Below are positions 1 through 5,487 of a stretch of DNA of 16,357 nt, in pieces. The stretch is from the NCBI GenBank assembly GCA_036507955.1, contig DATCIH010000041.1, forward strand, positions 1 to 16,357, written 5' to 3'. A program made the position numbers and the translations under genes. The stretch comes from DATCIH01 sp036507955 (GTDB lineage: Bacteria; Bacillota; Clostridia; Clostridiales; Clostridiaceae). The stretch's first letter is position 1. Each line of letters starts with the position of its first letter. The notes beneath the pieces are model-generated. The model was not told the origin of the DNA. It saw only the letters and a list, made by a program, of their open reading frames with translations, and ran no database searches.

Positions 1-173
1 CACCACCAGGCGTTCCACCACCAGGTTTTCCGCCACCAGTCTTACCACCACCAGGATAGCCACCGCCGGGATAACCACCACCAGGTTTTCCGCCACCGTG
101 ATAACCGCCACCATGATTTCCATCACCGTGATAACCACCATCATAATAACCACCGTTATAATAACCACCAGGA
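1..173 (-). repeat. Tandem Gly-rich coding repeat
   Basis: Degenerate repeats of about 9-18 bases read as GGT-GGT/GGC-GGx plus two variable codons (TAT, AAA, CCT, ACT, CAT). They encode the [Y/K][P/H/T]GGG units of the tail. The units nearest the edge are more uniform (PGGG) than those next to the N-terminal domain (GGYYN, GGYYD, GGYHGDGN), a gradient typical of expanding tandem coding repeats. Such arrays tend to vary in copy number between strains and are prone to assembly collapse. Confidence 0.85.
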
Positions 174-451
174 TAAGCCAATCCAGAATAAGGGAGAATA
201 TTAGAGATAGCAGTATTTGGGACCTGTATATATTGATTACCATAAGGCGTGAGGATAGCTAAATTTGCTATGCCAGTATAAGGATTAAAGCTAACTACGT
301 AAGCATTAACTACTCCATAGCCTTCAATGTAACAAGTTATGTTACTCCCAACATAGGAACTTAATGTTGCAGGACTTATATATCGCATTTGGTCTGAGTT
401 TTGAAATATACAATCTCCGTCATTGTAAGGGCAAAAATCATAATTGTCCAT
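1..451 (-). CDS. Glycine-rich repeat-tailed protein, possibly spore surface (3' end outside window)
   Basis: The visible 150 residues have two parts. Residues 1-92 form a compact, Tyr/Ile/Asn-rich domain with three cysteines and no signal peptide. From residue 93 onward there is a low-complexity tail of GGY, GGGYP, GGGKP and GGGKT units that continues past the window edge. I chose the ATG at 449-451 because AGAGGA lies five bases upstream; an in-frame ATG at 467-469 would overlap that ribosome binding site and has none of its own. Gly-rich, Tyr/Lys-containing tails occur in spore coat and exosporium proteins, and the host is a spore former, so a spore-surface role is a reasonable inference. 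No family was recognised for the N-terminal domain. No obvious vegetative promoter was seen upstream, which would fit sporulation-sigma control but does not prove it. Confidence 0.8.
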   Translation of the reverse strand, partial: MDNYDFCPYNDGDCIFQNSDQMRYISPATLSSYVGSNITCYIEGYGVVNAYVVSFNPYTGIANLAILTPYGNQYIQVPNTAISNILPYSGLAYPGGYYNGGYYDGGYHGDGNHGGGYHGGGKPGGGYPGGGYPGGGKTGGGKPGGGTPGG

Positions 452-653
452 TAGAGTCCTCTTTTTCATAATTTCTATATTATATTATTCTAATAGTTGG
501 TTTTGGTGATTTTTATTTCATAAATAATAATAAATTCCATAAATTAAGGAAAAATATTTTTAATACCTTATTAGAATTAAGCTAACTGGTAATAATACAG
601 TTGAGGTTATTAAAACGGGAGAAATAAATAATCTTTTAGAGGACATAGAAATA

Positions 654-797
654 ATGAGATCAAAATTAGAATGTCTTATAAACGAAAAACAGGGGAACTT
701 GATAGACAATGAAGTTGTATCTGCTAGCAAGGTACTAAATACAACTTTAAATAAATATAATAAGATAATAGAAAATGAATTTGTTAATGAAGCTTAA
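654..797 (+). CDS. Spo0E-like small regulatory protein (start uncertain, possibly decayed)
   Basis: The 47-residue product from the ATG at 654 begins MRSKLECLINEKQGNLID and carries VVSASKVLNTTLNKYNKI, which matches the layout of Spo0E-family aspartyl-phosphate phosphatases: a first helix of the LR..L..LI type, a loop, then a second helix with the S-Q-E-L-D signature followed by L-x-x-Y. Family members dephosphorylate Spo0A~P and so delay sporulation. Here the signature reads S-K-V-L-N, so both the Gln and the acidic residue are changed. The conserved first helix (INNLLEDIEIMR) begins about ten codons before the ATG, and the frame stays open back to 564 without any ATG, GTG or TTG. AGAGGA at 638-643 is ten bases from the ATG, a poor distance. 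Either the protein is N-terminally short or its true start has been lost. Confidence 0.5.
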   Translation: MRSKLECLINEKQGNLIDNEVVSASKVLNTTLNKYNKIIENEFVNEA

Positions 798-814
798 CAA
801 ATTGATAAATATTT

Positions 815-844
815 AAGCAAGCCATCAAAAAGGCTTGTTTTTTT
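815..844 (+). terminator. Rho-independent terminator after the Spo0E-like gene
   Basis: CAAGCC (818-823) pairs with GGCTTG (832-837) around an A-rich loop, with extra A/G-U pairs at the base, followed by a run of seven T (838-844). It lies 18 bases after the stop codon and just ahead of the PadR promoter. Confidence 0.85.
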
Positions 845-845
845 A

Positions 846-873
846 TTGACAATTATATCGCATACCATATAAT
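846..873 (+). promoter_or_regulatory. Sigma-A-type promoter of the PadR gene
   Basis: A perfect TTGACA (846-851), a 16-base spacer and a perfect TATAAT (868-873) are seen. Such a consensus promoter normally needs a repressor, and the left arm of the adjacent inverted repeat covers its spacer. Confidence 0.85.
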
Positions 874-902
874 CATATTAAAATATATCGGTATGCGATA
901 TA
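854..902. promoter_or_regulatory. Inverted-repeat operator, likely PadR autoregulation
   Basis: TATATCGCATACC (854-866) is repeated as its exact reverse complement (890-902), 13 of 13 bases, with 23 bases between. The right arm sits inside a second, tighter palindrome, TATATCG-GTATG-CGATATA (884-902), and a further related CTATACGATATATAG follows at 906-920. PadR proteins are dimeric winged-helix repressors that commonly bind AT-rich palindromes in their own promoter. The left arm occupies the -35/-10 spacer and the right arm lies in the early transcribed region, so binding would block transcription. Confidence 0.7.
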
Positions 903-936
903 ACACTATACGATATATAGAAAAGGGGGAATTGTT

Positions 937-1272
937 TTGCCAGAAAGTTCAGAACGGGGAGCCTTAACGGAAGCTGTATATTATATACTTTTAGCTGTTT
1001 ATAAACCTCTTCATGGATATGGAATAATGCAGTTTGTAACAGAATTGAGCAAAGGACGAGTTAATCTTGGAGCAGGAACACTTTATGGAGCTATAAGCAC
1101 TATGCTAGAAAAAGGCTTTATAAAAGCATTAGATAGTAAATCAGATAGTAGAAAAAAGGTATATGAAATTACTGACTTAGGCAAAGAAATCGTTAGCGGT
1201 GAAATTAAAAGGTTAGAGGAATTAGTGAGTGATGGTAATAAAATAGAGGGGGCTTATAAGTATGAAGTATAA
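937..1272 (+). CDS. PadR-family transcriptional regulator
   Basis: This is a 111-residue winged-helix repressor of the short PadR (subfamily 2) type. Residues about 10-85 form the DNA-binding domain with the family landmarks HGYGI (26-30), the recognition segment GAGTLYGAISTMLEKGFI (45-62) and the wing with KKVYEITDLGK (73-83). A short C-terminal helix probably supports dimerisation. The start is TTG at 937 with GGGGGA six bases upstream. Its last codons overlap the next gene (ATG at 1262), a typical translationally coupled pair: in Firmicutes PadR genes of this size are often followed by a DUF2812 membrane protein gene. The strong promoter and overlapping palindromes upstream suggest autorepression. 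Here the partner gene is broken, so the regulator may be an orphan or act elsewhere. Confidence 0.9.
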   Translation: MPESSERGALTEAVYYILLAVYKPLHGYGIMQFVTELSKGRVNLGAGTLYGAISTMLEKGFIKALDSKSDSRKKVYEITDLGKEIVSGEIKRLEELVSDGNKIEGAYKYEV

Positions 1273-1812
1273 TGCATTTAAATTGTTCTTAAGTTTTGAA
1301 AAAGAAGAAAAATGAATTAATGAAATGGCTGCAAAGGGTATGAACTTCCTTTTTTATTCAGCAATAGGTAGATATTTATTTGAAGAGGGGACTCCAGGGG
1401 AATATATATATAGAATTGAACTATTAAAAGACTCACCAAAGCATCCTGAAAGTAGAGTATATATCAAATTTATGGAGGACACAGGAATAGAATGTGTTGC
1501 CACTTATATGCGTTGGGTATATTTTAGAAAGAAAGCCTCAGAGGGTGCCTTCGATTTATATTCAGATTATGAATCAAAAATAAAGCATTATAAAAGAATT
1601 AGTAGCCTAATTGGAGCGGCAGTACTAATAAATTTATTTGCTGCTTTATTGAATGTAGTAGTTGGTATCTTTCTTGGTTTAACAGAGGCATATATTTTAA
1701 TTTATTTATTTCCTTATTAAGTTGGACTCTTGTTGTTCTATTTATACCCTTATTTATGTCCTACAACAGAAAAATTAATAAAATGAAAAAAGATAAGCAA
1801 ATTTATGAGTAA
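1262..1812 (+). pseudogene. DUF2812 membrane protein, disrupted by in-frame TGA and frameshift
   Basis: Reading starts at the ATG overlapping the end of the PadR gene and gives MKYNAFKLFLSFEKEEK, then TGA at 1313-1315, then INEMAAKGM in the same frame. DUF2812 proteins normally have EKEEKWLNEMAAKG here, so the stop stands where Trp is expected (TGG to TGA). The frame continues through EGTPGEYIYRIELL to a transmembrane segment and stops at 1718-1720. A second open frame, one base back, continues from 1717 with LSWTLVVLFIPLFMSYN, a second membrane segment and a Lys-rich tail ending at 1812, exactly what the missing C terminus should look like. A one-base deletion (or equivalent) near 1717 therefore also broke the gene. 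An internal ATG at 1325 could start a 131-residue fragment but has no good ribosome binding site. Confidence 0.85.
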
Positions 1813-1825
1813 TATTGTTTGAAAT

Positions 1826-1865
1826 AAAAATCAGAGGCATACCGATAGGTGTGCCTCTGATTTTT
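1826..1865. terminator. Bidirectional terminator
   Basis: An 18-base stem (1826-1843 with 1848-1865) with one G-U pair and loop GATA, flanked by A5 on the left and T5 on the right. It serves both the PadR/DUF2812 unit from the left and the ThuA/oxidoreductase operon from the right. Confidence 0.9.
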
Positions 1866-1871
1866 ATTCAA

Positions 1872-2972
1872 TTATATTATGCCATCTATAAGTCCCAAGG
1901 GTAGTGGCTCAGGTCTAGTGCAACTACTTGTCATTTTATAATACTTTTCAGTATCTGAGCTTATATGGAAAGCATGCATTAGCTCTAGTACATGGTTGGA
2001 CATATATTTATTTACCCTAGGAGCATGTCCGTCTACAATAGATTTTGCCATATCGGCAACTCCAATACCTCTGCTGTTTTGATTGTAATTGTGAGTTAAT
2101 GGAATTTCCTTAAATTCAGTACCTCTAGAAGTTCTTAATAAAACCGGTCCATCAAAAGTATTTGGATCTGGGACTATAAGAGTTCCAAGAGAACCATATA
2201 TCTCTATCCTTGGTAGGGTGCTGCTCCAGATATCGAAGCTGGTTATCACTGTTGCAATAACGCCATTTTTAAATCCAATGGTTCCAGCAACATGGGTTGG
2301 GATTTCAACTATAATCTTTTCTCCGAATTTCTCTGAGCTAGTTATTGTTCTTTCAGGAAAGGATATTTTTGTCATTCCACAAACTATTTCAGCGGATCCA
2401 AGTAAAGATACTAGAGCAGTAAGATAATAGGGTCCCATGTCGAACATAGGACCTGCACCTGGTTTATAGTAAAAGGCAGGATCTGGATGCCAGTTTTCGT
2501 GACCATGACAGGTCATGAAGGCAGTAGCTGCAACGGGAGTGCCTATGAAGCCATCATCAATAAGCTTTCTACAGGTTTGTAGTCCTGCACCTAAAAATGT
2601 ATCAGGAGCTGAACCTAGCAAAAGATTTTTTTGCGTAGCTAGTTCAACTAATTCCTTTCCTTCAGCTATAGTTAAAGCAAGTGGTTTTTCAACATACACA
2701 TGCTTCCCTGCCAGTAGAGCTCTTTTACATATCTCATAATGTGATTTAGGGGTTGTAAGATTAACTACAAACTCTATCTCCTTTGAGGATATAAGCTCCT
2801 CAGTGGTAAGAATATTAGGTATATGATACTTTTCAGCTGCCGCTTTTGCTCTCTCATCAATTAGGTCGCAACAGGCATATACCTCTGTATTAGCAAAAAG
2901 GGTTGTTAAATTTTGAAGATAAATTCCACTTATGTTTCCACAACCAACTACACCAATTTTTATTTTTCTCAT
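1872..2972 (-). CDS. Gfo/Idh/MocA-family sugar oxidoreductase
   Basis: The protein is 366 residues, usual for this family of cytoplasmic NAD(P)-dependent dehydrogenases that oxidise sugars, inositols and their derivatives. The N-terminal Rossmann fold shows VVGCGNISG (8-16) for the dinucleotide and the conserved VEKPLAL (94-100), whose Lys is catalytic in the family. The C-terminal substrate domain contains GAGPMFDMGPYYLTALVSLLG (172-192), typical of the MviM-like subgroup in which the usual His of the GxHxxD motif is not present. AAGGAGGAG lies at the right distance from the ATG at 2972, inside the end of the ThuA-domain gene; the genes are 12 bases apart and co-transcribed. Pairing with ThuA resembles loci where a glycoside is oxidised, for example to a 3-keto sugar, before cleavage. 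The exact substrate cannot be told. Confidence 0.9.
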   Translation of the reverse strand: MRKIKIGVVGCGNISGIYLQNLTTLFANTEVYACCDLIDERAKAAAEKYHIPNILTTEELISSKEIEFVVNLTTPKSHYEICKRALLAGKHVYVEKPLALTIAEGKELVELATQKNLLLGSAPDTFLGAGLQTCRKLIDDGFIGTPVAATAFMTCHGHENWHPDPAFYYKPGAGPMFDMGPYYLTALVSLLGSAEIVCGMTKISFPERTITSSEKFGEKIIVEIPTHVAGTIGFKNGVIATVITSFDIWSSTLPRIEIYGSLGTLIVPDPNTFDGPVLLRTSRGTEFKEIPLTHNYNQNSRGIGVADMAKSIVDGHAPRVNKYMSNHVLELMHAFHISSDTEKYYKMTSSCTRPEPLPLGLIDGII

Positions 2973-2984
2973 TTTTACTCCTCC

Positions 2985-3641
2985 TTATTTTGCTGCCCAG
3001 AGGAAACCTCTGCGCATAAGCTCTTTTGCTTCTGGAATATCGAATATATCTGCATGATGACCTAATGAATTATAAAATACCTTTCCATCTCCCCAATATT
3101 TTGTATAAACTACTGGGACAGTAACCTTACCGTTTGATTTATGAGGTCCATCCACCACTGGGAAATCTGTGGATGCAAGAACATTTACGGATGGATCTAC
3201 ATGAATATAGTACTGTTCGGATTTTACTGAAAAATCCTCTATTCCACTGATAATAGAGCTTGAGCTTGACTTCTTTATATTGACTTTATATAAAACTCCG
3301 TCGTTACCTGGATGAGCTATCCATTGGGAACCAGTCATAAATTGCCATTCTGTAGAATTCCTAAATGAGTCACACATACCACCATGACAACCAGCAAGAC
3401 CAACTCCGCTTTCTACAGCCTTCAGTACAGGATCAAGCTGTTCCTTGCTTATTTCACCCATCGTCCATACTGGTACAATAAGATTTAAACCCATTAATTT
3501 AGCTTCATCTTTAAAGCTATCTAAGGTATCTGAAACTTCCACTTGAAAGCCTTCCGCTTCCAAAATACTTCTAAATACATTTGAAACAGGTAATGGTTCA
3601 TGACCATCCCAACCACCTTGAACTATTAAGGCCTTTTTCAT
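2985..3641 (-). CDS. ThuA-domain protein (trehalose-utilisation type)
   Basis: A 218-residue single-domain protein of the class-I glutamine-amidotransferase-like ThuA fold. Recognisable features are the N-terminal strand KKALIVQGGWDGHE (2-15), the central GCHGGMCDSFRNSTEW (84-99), and SQWIAHPG (105-112), which correspond to the conserved GLHGG...AFR and GGxxxxHPG segments of the family. His14, His86 and His110 are the likely functional histidines. ThuA of rhizobia works with the Gfo/Idh/MocA protein ThuB in use of trehalose and related disaccharides; here too the two genes are adjacent. The ATG at 3641 has AAGGAGAGGA seven bases upstream. It is first in the leftward operon, directly behind the promoter and the putative AraC sites. 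Confidence 0.9.
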   Translation of the reverse strand: MKKALIVQGGWDGHEPLPVSNVFRSILEAEGFQVEVSDTLDSFKDEAKLMGLNLIVPVWTMGEISKEQLDPVLKAVESGVGLAGCHGGMCDSFRNSTEWQFMTGSQWIAHPGNDGVLYKVNIKKSSSSSIISGIEDFSVKSEQYYIHVDPSVNVLASTDFPVVDGPHKSNGKVTVPVVYTKYWGDGKVFYNSLGHHADIFDIPEAKELMRRGFLWAAK

Positions 3642-3671
3642 AGTAATCCTCTCCTTGTTAATTTATAGTAT

Positions 3672-3700
3672 ATTATAAGAATAACCATTAATTAGTTATT
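3672..3700 (-). promoter_or_regulatory. Promoter of the ThuA/oxidoreductase operon
   Basis: On the minus strand a perfect TATAAT (3672-3677) is preceded at 17 bases by AATAAC (3695-3700), a poor -35 box. A good -10 with a weak -35 is the pattern expected where an activator bound upstream recruits polymerase. Confidence 0.6.
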
Positions 3701-3703
3701 CTT
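3677..3703. promoter_or_regulatory. Inverted repeat across the leftward promoter
   Basis: AAGAATAAC (3677-3685) and GTTATTCTT (3695-3703) form a perfect 9-base inverted repeat with a 9-base AT-rich spacer. It spans the region from the -10 to the -35 of the ThuA-operon promoter, a repressor-like position. Its binding protein is not apparent; no LacI- or GntR-type gene lies beside it. Confidence 0.5.
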
Positions 3704-3706
3704 CTC

Positions 3707-3737
3707 GACATAGATTAACAATATATAGACATAGATT
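3707..3737. promoter_or_regulatory. Direct repeat, putative AraC-family binding site
   Basis: GACATAGATT occurs at 3707-3716 and again at 3728-3737, a period of 21 bases or two helical turns. AraC/XylS proteins bind such direct repeats with their two HTH motifs on one DNA face. Relative to the leftward promoter the repeats fall at about -42 to -51 and -63 to -72, the usual activator position, and an AraC-family gene begins about 50 bases away. Confidence 0.6.
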
Positions 3738-3785
3738 GCACTAAGTGATATATTTAGGAGATATGTTGAGTAAGTGGAGGTAGGT

Positions 3786-4601
3786 ATGTATCCTTTTTAT
3801 GAAACGAAAAGTAGCGATGAACCTTTTTATTTTTCAATTGTGAGGTCTGATAATTTAAGCTTCCCACCGCATCTCCATTCCTATGTTGAGGTTATATTTA
3901 TTGAGGAAGGGGAGATTAGCGCCACAATTAATAAAGAAACTAAACTTTTAAAGGAAGGGGAAATTGGGATATCCTTTCCCAATGATATTCATAGTTATCA
4001 TACTTATAGTGAATCAAAACTAATATTATTGCTTTTTTCCCCGGAGATAATAAATAGTTATTTTATAAATCTTTTAGATAAAACTTTGGAAAACCCTTTT
4101 ATGGACAAGGATCTTCTGAATGATAAAGTTATGTATTTCATTACTTTACTATTAAATGAATTTATTGCAAATAGGAATGAATTTATTATAAAAGGCCTCT
4201 TATATTCAATATTTGGGACTCTCCATAACAAATTTAAATTTAAAAATAGAAAATATGCATATAACGGGACAGTACAAATACTTTTAAAATATATAGAAAG
4301 TCATTATACTGAAAATATTAGTTTAGATAGCATTTCTAAAAGTCTTGGTTTTAATAAGTTTTATATATCTAGACTCTTTACTAAAAAGATTGGTTTTCAA
4401 CTAAATGAGTACGTTAATAAACTACGGATAAATATGGCTCAGTCTTTACTCATGGAAACAGATACATCTATAGTTAATATAGCCTTTGAATGTGGTTTTG
4501 AAAGTCAAAGAAATTTTAATAGGGTATTCAAAGCTTGTACATCCCTTACTCCTACAGAATTTAGAAGAAGGGAATATAAAAATAAAGTAGATATGGAGTG
4601 A
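3786..4601 (+). CDS. AraC-family transcriptional regulator
   Basis: The 271-residue protein has an N-terminal cupin sensing domain (about 15-85) with PPHLHSYVEVIFIEEGE (27-43), the His-containing strand of AraC-type sugar-binding domains, and a C-terminal double HTH (about 162-262). The first HTH includes ISLDSISKSLGFNKFYISRLFTK and the second TSIVNIAFECGFESQRNFNRVFKACTSLTPTEFR, with the family's standard spacing. I set the start at ATG 3786, which has GGAGG five bases upstream; a GTG at 3774 in the same frame would contain that site in its own coding region. It is first in a rightward operon with three further genes, ending in the GH35-type glycosidase, and divergent from the ThuA operon. 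It probably activates both when a plant- or host-derived sugar binds the cupin. Confidence 0.9.
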   Translation: MYPFYETKSSDEPFYFSIVRSDNLSFPPHLHSYVEVIFIEEGEISATINKETKLLKEGEIGISFPNDIHSYHTYSESKLILLLFSPEIINSYFINLLDKTLENPFMDKDLLNDKVMYFITLLLNEFIANRNEFIIKGLLYSIFGTLHNKFKFKNRKYAYNGTVQILLKYIESHYTENISLDSISKSLGFNKFYISRLFTKKIGFQLNEYVNKLRINMAQSLLMETDTSIVNIAFECGFESQRNFNRVFKACTSLTPTEFRRREYKNKVDME

Positions 4602-4605
4602 TTAA

Positions 4606-4941
4606 ATGCTTGATATAAATGATATAATATCTGGAGATTTTTCTAGATATCCAGAAGAAACTCAGGCTTATCTTAGAAATTACAATAATATCCTTAGGGA
4701 ACAAATCAAGGAAGAGCTAATAAAGGAAAGAGCAGATTCCCTAATTAAAGGGCTAGATAAAAATAATGAAACTTTTATGGAACTCATATCTGATATATTA
4801 GAAAATGGTGTAAAGGGCTTAAATAAAATGACGACTGAAGTTTTATTAAACATTTATTTAGAAAAGAAAGGGTATGAAAATTTCATAAAATTACTTAGCA
4901 ATATTGAAAGTATTATAGCTTTAAGGGATGGGGTAAAATGA
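4606..4941 (+). CDS. Hypothetical protein, small, helical
   Basis: I do not recognise this 111-residue protein. It has no signal peptide, membrane segment or cysteine. It is rich in Glu, Lys, Leu, Ile and Asn and looks almost entirely helical, with a charged stretch around residues 24-51 (NYNNILREQIKEELIKERAD) that could be a short coiled coil. The ATG is four bases after the AraC stop codon, with GGAGTG overlapping the end of that gene, and its own stop (TGA 4939-4941) overlaps the next ATG by ATGA, so it is translated coupled to both neighbours. Codon use matches the surrounding genes. Coupling with AraC suggests a helper or sensor partner, but this is only context. Confidence 0.75.
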   Translation: MLDINDIISGDFSRYPEETQAYLRNYNNILREQIKEELIKERADSLIKGLDKNNETFMELISDILENGVKGLNKMTTEVLLNIYLEKKGYENFIKLLSNIESIIALRDGVK

Positions 4942-5471
4942 TATTTTTTGGGCACTTAGGTTTGACAACTGGCGTTATGCGACTTGGTGAAAAATTAATA
5001 AATAAGAATGTAAAAAACAATATATCAATTGATTATAGATACGTATTACTCGGTTCTATTTTGCCAGATATTATAGATAAACCAATAGGAGCAGTTTTCT
5101 TTAGAAATATATTTCATAACAGTAGAATATTTTTACACACCCTATTATTTCCTATAATATTCATTACTATAGGGCTTATTTTTGTTAAAAAGAATAAAGC
5201 TTATTTAACTATAGCCATTTCTTGTTTCATTCATTTAATTTTAGATAGTATGTGGCTATATCCTGGTATTTTGTTATGGCCATTTTTCGGTTTAAGGTTT
5301 CCAGTCAGGCCTAAGGGGAATTGGATAAAAAGTGACATTATAGCACTTTTAATAAATCCGGCCTATTACATACCAGAAATCATAGGATTTTCAATATTAC
5401 TATTTTATTTCATTAGAATTATAAAACGAGATAAGTTAAAAAGTTTTATTTATACAGGGAAAATAGACTAA
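4938..5471 (+). CDS. Membrane-bound metal-dependent hydrolase-like protein (DUF457/YdjM type)
   Basis: The 177-residue protein has three or four hydrophobic segments and the sequence landmarks of the YdjM/DUF457 membrane family: an N-terminal His (FFGHLG, residue 6), GSILPDIIDKP (39-49) with two Asp, HNSRIFLHTLLFP (60-72) with Arg and His, and FIHLILDSMWLYPG (97-110) with a His and Asp. The conserved His/Asp set is thought to bind metal at the membrane, but no reaction has been firmly assigned to the family. It overlaps the preceding gene by four bases (ATGA) and lies 16 bases before the glycosidase gene. Why it belongs to a sugar operon is unclear; activity on a membrane-bound lipid or glycolipid substrate is possible but speculative. 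Confidence 0.8.
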   Translation: MIFFGHLGLTTGVMRLGEKLINKNVKNNISIDYRYVLLGSILPDIIDKPIGAVFFRNIFHNSRIFLHTLLFPIIFITIGLIFVKKNKAYLTIAISCFIHLILDSMWLYPGILLWPFFGLRFPVRPKGNWIKSDIIALLINPAYYIPEIIGFSILLFYFIRIIKRDKLKSFIYTGKID

Positions 5472-5487
5472 GAGGAAAGGTGATTAT

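Noticed and set aside
1..173. CRISPR array reading of the GC-richer repeats at the left edge
   Set aside because: Units are irregular, 9-18 bases long, keep a single reading frame and encode a Gly-rich tail; there are no unique spacers of constant length.
2218..2739. Plus-strand open frames of 69 and 74 codons (2218-2427, 2515-2739)
   Set aside because: They are antisense to the well-supported Gfo/Idh/MocA gene, lack ribosome binding sites and have no protein-like motifs.
3774..3785. GTG start four codons earlier for the AraC gene
   Set aside because: It would place the GGAGG of the better ATG within its coding region and has its own AGGAG 13 bases away, which is too far.
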